Source of the DNA: an uncultured Bacteroidales bacterium
Lineage (GTDB): Bacteria; Bacteroidota; Bacteroidia; Bacteroidales; Muribaculaceae
Length of the DNA: 64,000 nt
Assembly: GCA_946412245.1 (NCBI GenBank)
Contig: CAMKGM010000004.1
Location: forward strand, 18,933-82,932
Direction: 5' to 3'
Below the pieces are notes generated by a model that was not told where the DNA came from, searched no databases, and saw nothing but the letters and a program-made list of their open reading frames with translations. Shown here piece after piece: positions 26,624-35,710 of the stretch. The position numbers and the translations under genes are program-made. How positions within the stretch are numbered: the first letter of the stretch is position 1; the number at the start of each line of letters is the position of its first letter.

Positions 26624-26655
26624 CAAAATTAAATTATTATTGCTAACTTTACAAA
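26624..26655 (-). promoter_or_regulatory. Promoter of relA
   Basis: TTTG (26655-26652), 20 bases, TAATTTTG (26631-26624). Transcription would start close to 26618, nearly at the first candidate start codon. Confidence 0.8.
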
Positions 26656-26699
26656 ATAATTGCCACTTCTTTGAAATTTTTAATAAAACGACATACACC

Positions 26700-28223
26700 A
26701 TGTTCAACGAAAAAGACCTTCAATTACTGCAACAAAAAGGCATCTCGCAAGATACCATTCAGCAGCAGCTTCGACGATTTGAGAAAGGTTTCCCCTATCT
26801 CAAGATTGAGTGTGCCGCTACTCCCGGCAACGGCATAACAGTTCTCACCACCAAGGAGTTCAATGCCTGCACCGAACTGTGGCGCAACTATCGCGCAACC
26901 GATGGCTCCATCCTCAAATTCGTCCCGGCGTCGGGCGCTGCCAGCCGCATGTTCAAGGACATCTTTGCTTTCATCACTGCCGGAAAGGCTCAACCTGAAA
27001 CCGACTTCGAAAAACAATTCTTTGCACAGATTCAGAATTTCGCCTTCCACGACTTGCTCAACCAGGCTTGCCAGCGACTGCACGGAAAGTCCATACAGCA
27101 ACTCATTGACGACGGCCGATTTACCGACGTGGCACAAGCCTTGCTCTCGCCCGAGGGCCTCAACTATGGTGCCATGCCCAAGGCCCTGCTCCAGTTCCAC
27201 AAAACCACGGTTAAGGCTACACGCACGCCTCTTGAAGAGCATCTTGAAGAAGGCGCGCAATATGCCGCCGACTGCAACCGGAATGTCAACATCCACTTCA
27301 CCGTTTCGCCCGAGCACCGCGATGCTTTCCAACGGCTCATTGACAAGCAAGTGCCCCGGCTTGAGAAGGTGTGGGGCGTCAAGTTCCACGTCACCATGAG
27401 CGAGCAGATGCCTGCCACCGACACTATTGCCGTCGACATGAACAACGCGCCTTATCGCGACGATGACGGCAACCTGCTCTTCCGCCCGGCAGGGCACGGT
27501 GCGCTCATCGAGAACCTTAACGCACAACCCCAGCAAGTGGTCTTTGTTAAGAACATCGACAACGTAGTGCCTACACGTCTGCGCGCCGAGACCATTCGCT
27601 ACAAGAAAGCACTCGCAGGCTACCTGCTCATGATTCAGAACAAAATCGCTTCATTCTTGAACACGCTCGAACACGGCACTCCATCGCGCAAGCAGCTTGA
27701 CACCATGCTCCACTTCCTCGAGAACACATTGAGCACAAAATTTCCCGCAACCGCACAGATGGACGACAAGCAACTTGCCGACTATCTGTTCAAGAAATTC
27801 AACCGCCCCATCAGGGTGTGCGGCATGGTCAAGAACGAAGGCGAACCCGGTGGAGGTCCCTACCTGGCCTACAATCCCGACGGCAGCTGCTCACCGCAGA
27901 TTCTCGAGGCCGCCCAAATCAACCCCGATGACGCTCGCTCAGTTGACATCATGCGCTCCGGCACACACTTCAACCCCGTTGACCTCGTTTGCTACCTGCA
28001 CGACTACAAGGGACAGCCTTTCGATCTCAAACAATTCGTCGACCCCGACACAGGGCTCATCAGCCTCAAGTCAAAGAATGGTGTCGACATCAAGGCGCTT
28101 GAACTGCCCGGATTGTGGAACGGCTCCATGAGCGACTGGAATACCGCCTTCGTCGAAGTTCCCGCAGCCACATTCAATCCGGTCAAGACGGTCAACGACC
28201 TTCTGCGCAAGCAACATCAGTAA
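26700..28223 (+). CDS. DUF4301 family protein
   Basis: 507 residues from MFNEKDLQLLQQKG (26700); the in-frame ATG at 26640 lies inside the divergent promoter region and is rejected. There is no signal peptide. The segment LKFVPASGAASRMFKD is a phosphate-binding-like Gly/Ser loop, and GHGALIENLN and FVKNIDNVVP are further conserved-looking stretches; together they resemble a nucleotidyltransferase-type fold. I recall this as DUF4301 of Bacteroidetes, whose function is unknown. It is divergent from relA and has a thioredoxin-like gene 41 bases downstream. Confidence 0.75.
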   Translation: MFNEKDLQLLQQKGISQDTIQQQLRRFEKGFPYLKIECAATPGNGITVLTTKEFNACTELWRNYRATDGSILKFVPASGAASRMFKDIFAFITAGKAQPETDFEKQFFAQIQNFAFHDLLNQACQRLHGKSIQQLIDDGRFTDVAQALLSPEGLNYGAMPKALLQFHKTTVKATRTPLEEHLEEGAQYAADCNRNVNIHFTVSPEHRDAFQRLIDKQVPRLEKVWGVKFHVTMSEQMPATDTIAVDMNNAPYRDDDGNLLFRPAGHGALIENLNAQPQQVVFVKNIDNVVPTRLRAETIRYKKALAGYLLMIQNKIASFLNTLEHGTPSRKQLDTMLHFLENTLSTKFPATAQMDDKQLADYLFKKFNRPIRVCGMVKNEGEPGGGPYLAYNPDGSCSPQILEAAQINPDDARSVDIMRSGTHFNPVDLVCYLHDYKGQPFDLKQFVDPDTGLISLKSKNGVDIKALELPGLWNGSMSDWNTAFVEVPAATFNPVKTVNDLLRKQHQ

Positions 28224-28264
28224 TCACCAAACCTAAAAATTATCACATCTTTAATATTATCAAC

Positions 28265-28753
28265 ATGAAGAAACTCAGCATCATCGCAGCACTGCTGCTC
28301 ATCACAACCACCGCCACCTGCGCGCAAAAGCAAGACAGCAAAACCGTCGCCACGCAATCAGCTAACGCGACTGAACAAACGGTCGATGCCAACGCCGGTA
28401 AGGTCGTTGAAATCGACCAGCAACAGTTCAGCCAACTCATCGCCGACATCAATGCCGACGACTGGAAATTCTTGGGCAAACGGCCTGCAGTGGTCGACTT
28501 TAACGCCACTTGGTGCGGACCTTGCCGTCAGCTCGCTCCCATTCTCGATGAACTGGCACAGCAATACAGCGGACAAGTCGACTTCTACAGCATTGACATC
28601 GACAAAAACCGCGAACTCGCGCAGGCTCTTGGCATTCAGGGAATACCTTTCCTCATCATTTGCCCCACCACGGGCGAGCCAAATGCCATCGTAGGTCTCC
28701 AGCCAAAGGACACGCTTGAGCAAGCCATTCAGGGCATTATCAACACAAAATAA
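28265..28753 (+). CDS. Exported thioredoxin-like protein
   Basis: 162 residues from MKKLSIIAALLLITTTATCAQ (signal peptide; the Cys near its end makes a weak lipobox). A 30-residue linker leads to a thioredoxin fold with ATWCGPCRQLAPIL (CGPC active site) and GIQGIPFLIICP with the cis-Pro. Both redox Cys are present. An envelope disulfide reductase or oxidoreductase is expected; the donor cannot be told. It probably shares a transcript with the DUF4301 gene. Confidence 0.88.
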   Translation: MKKLSIIAALLLITTTATCAQKQDSKTVATQSANATEQTVDANAGKVVEIDQQQFSQLIADINADDWKFLGKRPAVVDFNATWCGPCRQLAPILDELAQQYSGQVDFYSIDIDKNRELAQALGIQGIPFLIICPTTGEPNAIVGLQPKDTLEQAIQGIINTK

Positions 28754-28774
28754 TCTGAAAATAATCCCGCAAAA

Positions 28775-28806
28775 TTTGCACAATCCACAAATAGTCACTA
28801 ACTTTG
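28775..28806 (+). promoter_or_regulatory. Promoter of the rpsF-rpsR-rplI operon
   Basis: TTTG (28775-28778), 20 bases, TAACTTTG (28799-28806). An inverted repeat AAATAGTC/GACTATTT (28789-28796, 28829-28836) brackets the -7 box and the start point. Confidence 0.85.
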
Positions 28807-28863
28807 CACCGCTTTTTGCAAAATTAGCGACTATTTTTATTCATTTTATTAATTTAAATTTTT

Positions 28864-29301
28864 ATGAATCATTACGAAACCGTTTTCATTTTGACTCCCG
28901 TTTTGTCTGAACCTCAGATGAAGGAAGCGGTAGAAAAATTCAAAGGTATCCTCACCGACAATGGTGCTACCATCGTTAACGAGGAGAACTGGGGCATGCG
29001 CAAGCTCGCTTATCCCATCCAAAAGAAGTCAACCGGCTTCTACACACTCATTGAATTCGATGGCGAACCCACCATCGTTAAAACCCTCGAAACCGCGTTC
29101 CGCCGCGACGAGAAAGTGCTCCGTTTCTTGACTTTCCATCTCGACAAGTTTGCTCACGAGTACGCTATCAAGAGAAGAACCCTCAAGAAATCGGCTCCTC
29201 AAGTAGTCGAGCAGCAGGAACCCGAGGCCGCTCAAGAGGCTGCCCCCGAAGCTCCCGCACAGAACGAGGCTAATGAACAAGTTGAAGTTAATAACGATTA
29301 A
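28864..29301 (+). CDS. rpsF: 30S ribosomal protein S6
   Basis: 145 residues. It begins [19 protein letters not shown], the S6 fold, with [12 protein letters not shown] and FYTLIEFDG, and ends in an acidic Glu/Ala/Gln-rich tail of about 30 residues that is longer than in E. coli. S6 pairs with S18 in the platform of the small subunit. First gene of the S6-S18-L9 operon. Confidence 0.97.
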   Translation: MNHYETVFILTPVLSEPQMKEAVEKFKGILTDNGATIVNEENWGMRKLAYPIQKKSTGFYTLIEFDGEPTIVKTLETAFRRDEKVLRFLTFHLDKFAHEYAIKRRTLKKSAPQVVEQQEPEAAQEAAPEAPAQNEANEQVEVNND

Positions 29302-29321
29302 TCATTAAGGAGGATTTTATC

Positions 29322-29591
29322 ATGGCACAGACTCAATCTGAAATTCGCTATCTCACTCCGCTGTCAGTGGACACCAAGAAGAAGAAATATTGCCGTTTCA
29401 AACGCAGCGGCATCAAGTACATCGACTACAAGGACCCCGAATTCCTCAAGAAATTCTTGAACGAACAAGGCAAAATCCTGCCTCGTCGCATCACCGGAAC
29501 CTCGCTCAAGTTCCAGCGCCGTGTGGCCAAGGCCGTTAAGCGCGCTCGCCACCTCGCTATGCTTCCCTACGTGACCGATTTGATGAAATAA
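29322..29591 (+). CDS. rpsR: 30S ribosomal protein S18
   Basis: 89 residues, basic, with [39 protein letters not shown] and [11 protein letters not shown], all typical of S18. It carries a Shine-Dalgarno-like AAGGAGG before the start. It lies 20 bases after rpsF. Confidence 0.97.
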   Translation: MAQTQSEIRYLTPLSVDTKKKKYCRFKRSGIKYIDYKDPEFLKKFLNEQGKILPRRITGTSLKFQRRVAKAVKRARHLAMLPYVTDLMK

Positions 29592-29618
29592 CTTTAATTT
29601 TTGGAGGAATACATCATT

Positions 29619-30062
29619 ATGAAGATTATATTGAAAGAAAACGTCACTAACCTTGGATACAAGGACGACGTCGTTGAAGTTAAGAACGGATACGCTCGCA
29701 ACTACCTCATCCCCCAGGGGAAAGCTATTCTCGCTACTGAGTCTGCACTCAAGGTGCTTGCCGAGAACCAGCGCCAGCGCGCTCACAAAATCGCTAAAAT
29801 CAAGGCCGACGCCGAGGCTATCGCTGCTTCGCTGCAGGATGTCTCGCTCACCATTCCCGCCAAGACCAGTGCCACCGGCACCATCTTCGGTTCTGTGGGC
29901 CCCATCCAAATCGCTGAAGAGCTCGAGAAACTCGGTCACAACATCGACCGCAAGATTATCATCATCAAGAATGCTGTCAAGGAAGTGGGTAACTATACCG
30001 CTACCATCGACCTGCATAAAGAAGTTAAGGTAGAAATTCCATTCCAAGTAGTAGCAGAATAA
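29619..30062 (+). CDS. rplI: 50S ribosomal protein L9
   Basis: 147 residues from the ATG at 29619, preceded by GGAGG at 29604-29608; a TTG further up is not needed. It has the N-domain motif LGYKDDVVEVKNGYARNYLI, the long connecting helix and the C-terminal domain with GTIFGSVGPIQIAEEL. Last gene of the operon, followed by a strong terminator. Confidence 0.97.
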   Translation: MKIILKENVTNLGYKDDVVEVKNGYARNYLIPQGKAILATESALKVLAENQRQRAHKIAKIKADAEAIAASLQDVSLTIPAKTSATGTIFGSVGPIQIAEELEKLGHNIDRKIIIIKNAVKEVGNYTATIDLHKEVKVEIPFQVVAE

Positions 30063-30098
30063 GTCTGGGGAGAATTTATTACAATGGAATTTCTCGTG

Positions 30099-30129
30099 GT
30101 GCGCCGGGACTCCGGCGCACCTTTTTTTA
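30099..30129 (+). terminator. Strong intrinsic terminator of the ribosomal operon
   Basis: Perfect 10-bp GC-rich stem GGTGCGCCGG/CCGGCGCACC, 4-base loop, seven T. Confidence 0.95.
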
Positions 30130-30240
30130 CCCTACCCCAAGACTCTACTGCCATTTTGATCCGATTTGCATGAATTCTGAGGGCGTTGCAAAGTTACAAG
30201 TAAATTTCAGCAGGAGTGAAAAACACTATACTGTCGCTGT

Positions 30241-30560
30241 TGAAGTTCCTCAATGTTGAGAAAAGCTTCAATGCTCTTCGAGCACCGCACACCGGCCTGG
30301 CGGCCGACTCATGCTTTGAAGTTTTCTCGAGCACTTTGTGGTTCGAGGCACAACCATAAGTCGCTGTTTTTGACCAAGCTGCGCACCTCTTCGAGGTTGC
30401 AATGTTGGGGTGAGTGTTGATGCCTAACGGCACCGCACGCCACTTCGTGACTCGTGCTTCAACATCACCCCGAGCACTTCGTGGTTGCATGGTCTTACGC
30501 ACAAGGTCGGGTCTCCGACCCGCTTGACCTCATCGAGGTCATTTTTACTTTTGATACAGT
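30241..30560. repeat. Cluster of imperfect hairpin repeats, two related units
   Basis: Two related units, each a long imperfect stem: arms 30258-30271/30316-30328 and 30407-30423/30456-30471. Both contain CACCGCAC inside the loop and GACTC-TGCTT before the right arm. Small hairpins with TTCG or ATCG loops punctuate the region: TGCTCTTCGAGCA (30272), ACCTCTTCGAGGT (30385), CACTTCGTG (30441 and 30475), GGTCGG/CCGACC (30505-30520), and GACCTC-ATC-GAGGTC (30526-30540) followed by T-rich sequence. Read on the minus strand, the units also give related peptides (NHEVL...KHES and NHKVL...KHES), but with no good gene structure. A structured RNA or REP-like element is the likely reading. Confidence 0.6.
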
Positions 30561-30718
30561 TTCTCTTTGACTGTGGTTTAGCAACCGTCGCTCGCTTTTT
30601 CACATCTATAATGCCATCAGGCATACACCTACCATAACCCGACCACCGAAAACCGTTAAACTTTACTAAAATTACAAGAAATTTAGACTAAACACACCTA
30701 TAAATAATAGGAAATCAG

Positions 30719-30726
30719 TAATTTTG
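30719..30726 (+). promoter_or_regulatory. Candidate -7 element of the giant surface gene
   Basis: TAATTTTG; no clear TTTG box upstream. It implies a leader of about 160 bases. Confidence 0.45.
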
Positions 30727-30892
30727 CTTGATTTTTTGCGTAATTGACATGAAGTGCTAACCCGGCAGATAGAGAAAAGTGATTAGTATGACATGGTGCA
30801 ATTTATGAATAAGCAAAAATCAAACCATTAACAGATAATCATAACTAACTGAAATTTAATAATTTAATAATAATCTTATTTTTTTTACGACA

Positions 30893-33800
30893 ATGAGAAA
30901 AGCTACTTTCTTTGCGATGACCCTCATCATTTCGATGCTTGCCTTCGCCGTGCGCGCGCAAGCACCGCAAGCCGGTGTCTATCGCATTCAGAATGTCGGT
31001 GGCAACAGCTATGTTAAAGTCACCGGAAAGTACGATGCCCAGCTCGTCTCTTCTCAGTCTGCCGCCAGCTACATCAGCATCGGCATCGAGAAGAAACTCC
31101 CTGACGGCACCTACAAGGTCAACTCATTGGCTTCGACCTATGGCGACGAAAACACCCCCGTCGAAGTCTATGACTACATCACCAAGGCTCTCACCCTCGG
31201 TGAAATCGAACTCCGACGCGAGCTCAGCACCTCGTCCGAGGAGCATATCCAGCAAGCTATTGCCCGCATGCATGAGCTCGTTCAAGAAAACGCATTCATG
31301 CGACTTGGCATCGTCGACGGACAAGCCGACACCTACTATGCTATCGCTGTCCTGCCCACCATCCCCGATGACGTGGTTGCAGTTTGGAAGGCAAAGAAGA
31401 ACCCTGACGGCAAATATGTGTCAACCGTCACTGGTGGCAACACCATGTGGGACTGGTGCATTGACATCGTCTATCGCTACCTCGATGAGCACAGCGGTGT
31501 AGGCGGAACCAATGCCGCTCTCGCCTCCAAGATTCGCAACAACCTCAAGAACATCAAGGAGGGACACACCTACATGCTCACCGTTGATCCCGACGGCTCG
31601 TTCGGCTACATCGACACCGAAGGCGCTCTCACCAGCACCAACAACCGCGCTTGGTGGAAGCTCACCCCCAAGGTGAACACCGACAACGTGAAAGACGGTA
31701 CTTACAAGATCCACAACCTCGGCACCGACAAGTGGGTCTCCATCAAGAGCAAATACTACGCTAAACCCGATGCCGAAGAGGCCGCTGCCAGCGACATCCG
31801 CATCACCTTTGACGGCGAAGCCTACGGCGGACAGAAGATCATCAACCTGGGCGGAACAGCCCCTGACGGCACCAACATCGACATCTATGAGTATGTCAAG
31901 AAGGCCATCTTCATCGGCAAGACCGCTATCTACAACGTTCTCACGCAAGGCAACGGCGTTAATCCCGCCAGCCCCGAAAACATCGCCTACGCGCAAGACT
32001 TCATGGAAACCTTTGTCAAGGACAACGCCTTCATGTGCATGAAGCCCGTGCCCGACAAGGACGACGCGGTCTACGCTTACGCTTACATTCCTCACATTCC
32101 TCAGGAAGTAATCTATCAGATGAAGAGCCACGGCGCAATCGACGATGAATCTGAAGAAGCCGCATGGCAGTACGGCGTGAACTACGTCAAGCAATACCTC
32201 CAGGGTGGCACCGACAACACGCTCAAGACTTACATCCTGGCCAACATCGACAAGATTCGTCCGGGTGTTACCTATTACCTCAGTGCTCATCCCACCGACG
32301 GCACCTTCGACTTCGCACCCGAGACCGCTACCGACGCTCAGGCCGCTGCCGACCTCACCGACAAGCACTTCCAGTGGGGCTTTGATGTGGAAGATGTTGA
32401 GGACGACAACCTCACCTCGGGCACTTACAAGGTGCGCAACGTCGAGTACAAGAACTACGTTCGCGTCACCGACAAATACTACGCTAAACCCGATGCCACC
32501 GAGGAGGAAGCCTCCGAAATTCACATCACCTTCGCCGGCAAACTCGATGACGGCTCTTACAAGGTCACTAACCTCTCCTCAACCTACACCGATGCCAACG
32601 GCAAGGAGCAGGTAGTTGACATCCGTTCTTACATCGACAAGGCCATCAAGCTCGGCAAGGTCGCCATCGCTGCCGTTCTGAGCGGCGAAGACCCCCATGT
32701 TCACGTGGCTGATCCCGATAACATCAAGTATGCACAGCAATATCTCGAAGACTTTGTCAACGAGAACGCCTACATGCGCATCATGCCCGTGGCCGGCACC
32801 AACTATGTCTACGCCATCGCCACCATCCCCGAGATTCCCGACGAAGTGGTTGAGCAAATGTACAACCACGGCGCTATCACCGCGAATACCAAAGAGGCCG
32901 CTTGGCAGTACGGCGTTGACTATGTCATGAACTACCTCAACACCCACGGTACCAACAGCACCCTCGCCAGCTACGTGAGAAACAACCTGCCTAAGATTAA
33001 GCAGGGTCACACCTACTACCTGAGCGAGGATTCCGACAACACCTTCGGTTATGTCGATGCCGAGCAGTTCTCGACAACCGACCGCACCATCCAGTGGGGC
33101 ATTGACATCGAGCAAGAAGACCAGCCCATTGAGAGCGACTTCTACAAGATTCACAACGTGGGCAACGACCGCTACGTCAAGATTGAAGGCAAGTACTACG
33201 CTCGCCCCAATGTTGAAGACAAGGAAGACGCAACTCCCATCTACGTCACCTTCGACGGACAACTCGAGGACGGCTCTTACAAGATTACCAACCTCTCAGG
33301 CGACAACCAGGATATCCAAGAATACATCCAGCACGCCATTGAACTCGGTGAGGGTGTGCTTCGTGCCGCTCTCCCCAACTCCAGCGAAGCCAATATCAAC
33401 AGGGCTATCAAGGCCATGACCGACTTCATCAACGAGAACGCCTACATGCGCGTGCGTCCCGTCCCCGGTGAAGACTCGGCTTATTACGCCTATGTCGTGC
33501 TGCCCACCGTGCCCGACAACATTGTCAACGAGTGGCGCAAGAAATATCCCAACTACAACGGCACCATGCGCGATTGGGCAGTCGAGAAAGTAAAGGAATA
33601 TCTCAAAGAGCCCGGCAACAACACCAACGGCAAACTCAAGGCAATGGTGCTCAACAACATTGACCGTCTGTACGAGGGTCACACCTACTACCTCCGTGCC
33701 GATCAGGACTACACCTTCGGCATTGGCGACGCCACCATTGGCGAGGTCGACCTCTCTAACCGCTACTACTGGTGGGGCTTTGCCGACGCTATTACCGGCG

Positions 33801-35644
33801 AACCCGCTTCTGGTTACTACCGCATCCGCAACGCCAAGGGCGTCGGCGACAAGATGTATGTCAATGTAACCGGCACCTTCCAGGCTAAACCCGACAAGAC
33901 CATCGACGAGGCCAAGTCTCTCGCCGGTTCGGTCATCTACGTGGGCATGGGCAAGTCAAATAAGACTACCGCCTTCCCCGTCGACACACTCCGTTCGCAG
34001 GGTGTCAATGTGGGCGACTACATGCTGCTCTTCAACGACATTCTCGCAGTTATCGCCGAGACCGGCACCGAGGTCATTACCGACAAGCTTGAGAACGACC
34101 CGGCATTTGCCAACTATAAGAAGTACGCCGGCATGGTTGAGCCTCTGGTACAGACACTGCTCAGCTCCATCGACCTCACGCTCTATAGCCGCTCAACGCT
34201 CACCGCTGAGGGCAAACCGGCTTACACACTCGAAGTCAACATACCTGACCTGGCTGAGTATTGCGACCTCGCTAACGACGCGCTCACCATCATGGGCAAG
34301 TCCAAAGATGAACTCGTCAACAAGCTCAAACAATTGGAGGCCAGTGCCACCGGTGGAATGAAAAAAATCTATAACATCGCTTGGCGCACGGCACAATACC
34401 TCGACGATCCTCAGGAAATGTGGAACAAGCTCCGCGAGAATGCGAAGCCCTACATCCAGAGCTACTTCATCGACCAGGGTCTCGCTCCTTCACTCGGACA
34501 ACTCGTTCTCAACAGCATCGACCGCATTGACTACGGCACCACTTACTGTCTGAAGCAGGATGCCGACGGTTCATTCGGCTTCGACAGCAAGCAGAACGTG
34601 GGCAATGACGATGCCGCTAAGTGGGTGCTCGAGCCCTTCAATGAGCAGGATCCCAACTACGACGCTGAAACTTATGTACCCTTCTTCGTCAAGGCCGACA
34701 TGGATCAGGCTACTGTTAGCACTACCGGTGACCATGGCACAACCGGCAATACAACGGCCGGCGAGACCTACTACTACACCACCGGTTACTTTGACTTTGA
34801 TGCACAGATTGAGAATAACGACGATTTCAGCATCTACACCGTTTCTGAGACTAATCGTGTTGACCACGCCAACACCGGTTCAAACACCAATAGTCCCTAC
34901 TACGGCAAGACTTTCGTCTACTATCTCGCTACGCTCGCTCCGGTGAGTGGCGATGTGATTCCCGCTCAAACGCCCGTTGTCATCCGTTGCGCCACCGCAC
35001 CCGCTGAGGCCGACGAACCCGGATTCAACATCAATATCCGACCCATCGGCAAGCCCGAGCATCCCGCTGTGGAAACCGGCGACTTCTCTGAGCTCAAAGA
35101 AGAGATTAGAGCCCTTCTGAGACAGAAACTGGGTCTTGACACCAATGTTGCAGGTGCTCCCCGCCGTGTCATCTCCAATACCACCGACAACAATCTATTA
35201 GTAGGTTCATTCCTCGGCGATAAGGTTGAATCTGGTCAAGAGAACAATTATCTTGAATTGTCGAACAAGACCAAGACTGAGGATTTGGAATCAGGAGATA
35301 TTATCCTCAATATGGGCGGCCTCGGTATGTGGAAGAACAATGTGACTGAACTTGAAGGCAATAAGGCTTACTTGAAAGGTGTTGAGGACAACAAAGTCCA
35401 AGCTAATTTCCATTACGATACCACCTTTGAAGAAGGTACCGTTGGCGATGCTCCCGGCTACATCTTCCAGTTCGAAGATGGCACCATGACCGCTGTTAAG
35501 GACATTACTGCCACTAAGACAGTCAAGTCGGTTCGCTACTACAACGTGGCCGGCATCGAAAGCACACAGCCCTTCGATGGCATCAACATTGTAGTAACCA
35601 CATTTACTGATGGCACCAAGTCTACAGTAAAAATACTTAAATAA
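30893..35644 (+). CDS. Giant secreted repeat protein with type IX-like C-terminal domain
   Basis: 1583 residues. A signal peptide (to about RAQA, residue 24) is followed by five tandem repeats of about 235 residues, starting near residues 28, 267, 508, 747 and 972. Each begins GxYKIxNVxxxxYVxV, like the first strand of a ricin-type beta-trefoil. Each has a helical middle with EN(A/D)(F/Y)MR and ends GHTYYLxxDxDxTFGY...WG(I/F). A separate module (about 1258-1370: VPFFVKAD, GDVIPAQTPVVIR) is shared with the proteins at 35711 and 40559. The C-terminus (KSVRYYNVAG, PFDGINIVVT, VKILK) looks like a type A type IX secretion sorting domain. The function is unknown; surface attachment and ligand binding are guesses. 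The segment of 34-48% identity between repeats is not computed. Confidence 0.8.
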   Translation: MRKATFFAMTLIISMLAFAVRAQAPQAGVYRIQNVGGNSYVKVTGKYDAQLVSSQSAASYISIGIEKKLPDGTYKVNSLASTYGDENTPVEVYDYITKALTLGEIELRRELSTSSEEHIQQAIARMHELVQENAFMRLGIVDGQADTYYAIAVLPTIPDDVVAVWKAKKNPDGKYVSTVTGGNTMWDWCIDIVYRYLDEHSGVGGTNAALASKIRNNLKNIKEGHTYMLTVDPDGSFGYIDTEGALTSTNNRAWWKLTPKVNTDNVKDGTYKIHNLGTDKWVSIKSKYYAKPDAEEAAASDIRITFDGEAYGGQKIINLGGTAPDGTNIDIYEYVKKAIFIGKTAIYNVLTQGNGVNPASPENIAYAQDFMETFVKDNAFMCMKPVPDKDDAVYAYAYIPHIPQEVIYQMKSHGAIDDESEEAAWQYGVNYVKQYLQGGTDNTLKTYILANIDKIRPGVTYYLSAHPTDGTFDFAPETATDAQAAADLTDKHFQWGFDVEDVEDDNLTSGTYKVRNVEYKNYVRVTDKYYAKPDATEEEASEIHITFAGKLDDGSYKVTNLSSTYTDANGKEQVVDIRSYIDKAIKLGKVAIAAVLSGEDPHVHVADPDNIKYAQQYLEDFVNENAYMRIMPVAGTNYVYAIATIPEIPDEVVEQMYNHGAITANTKEAAWQYGVDYVMNYLNTHGTNSTLASYVRNNLPKIKQGHTYYLSEDSDNTFGYVDAEQFSTTDRTIQWGIDIEQEDQPIESDFYKIHNVGNDRYVKIEGKYYARPNVEDKEDATPIYVTFDGQLEDGSYKITNLSGDNQDIQEYIQHAIELGEGVLRAALPNSSEANINRAIKAMTDFINENAYMRVRPVPGEDSAYYAYVVLPTVPDNIVNEWRKKYPNYNGTMRDWAVEKVKEYLKEPGNNTNGKLKAMVLNNIDRLYEGHTYYLRADQDYTFGIGDATIGEVDLSNRYYWWGFADAITGEPASGYYRIRNAKGVGDKMYVNVTGTFQAKPDKTIDEAKSLAGSVIYVGMGKSNKTTAFPVDTLRSQGVNVGDYMLLFNDILAVIAETGTEVITDKLENDPAFANYKKYAGMVEPLVQTLLSSIDLTLYSRSTLTAEGKPAYTLEVNIPDLAEYCDLANDALTIMGKSKDELVNKLKQLEASATGGMKKIYNIAWRTAQYLDDPQEMWNKLRENAKPYIQSYFIDQGLAPSLGQLVLNSIDRIDYGTTYCLKQDADGSFGFDSKQNVGNDDAAKWVLEPFNEQDPNYDAETYVPFFVKADMDQATVSTTGDHGTTGNTTAGETYYYTTGYFDFDAQIENNDDFSIYTVSETNRVDHANTGSNTNSPYYGKTFVYYLATLAPVSGDVIPAQTPVVIRCATAPAEADEPGFNINIRPIGKPEHPAVETGDFSELKEEIRALLRQKLGLDTNVAGAPRRVISNTTDNNLLVGSFLGDKVESGQENNYLELSNKTKTEDLESGDIILNMGGLGMWKNNVTELEGNKAYLKGVEDNKVQANFHYDTTFEEGTVGDAPGYIFQFEDGTMTAVKDITATKTVKSVRYYNVAGIESTQPFDGINIVVTTFTDGTKSTVKILK

Positions 35645-35661
35645 ATTTGCTTATCATTAAC

Positions 35662-35695
35662 ACAAGGGTAGGCACATATTATAGCCTACCCTTGT
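35662..35695 (+). terminator. Terminator or attenuator between two surface genes
   Basis: Perfect 12-bp stem ACAAGGGTAGGC/GCCTACCCTTGT. It lies only 15 bases before the next start codon, has a weak T tail and no promoter after it, so partial read-through is likely. Confidence 0.7.
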
Positions 35696-35710
35696 TATTA
35701 TATTGTTAAA

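Larger units (their letters stand above)
30130..30892. other. Long intergenic region with hairpin repeat cluster and a leader
   Basis: 763 bases without a convincing gene. 30241-30560 holds the hairpin repeats (separate entry); 30560-30718 is AT-rich with nothing recognised; TAATTTTG at 30719-30726 is a plausible -7 element for the giant surface gene, giving a leader of about 160 bases. Confidence 0.6.

Noticed and set aside
20646..26700. relA/htpG region as a transposon or prophage insertion
   Set aside because: No transposase, integrase, terminal inverted repeats or target-site duplication is visible; a duplication or recombination join is simpler.
30194..30624. Two minus-strand frames over the hairpin cluster as genes
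   Set aside because: They have no promoter or plausible start context, and their similarity is explained by the underlying DNA repeats. Kept as a finding only.
31421..33262. Long minus-strand frames opposite the giant surface gene
   Set aside because: They are shadows caused by the GC-rich codon usage of the plus-strand repeats; they are Val/Gly/Asp-rich and repeat together with the sense repeats.
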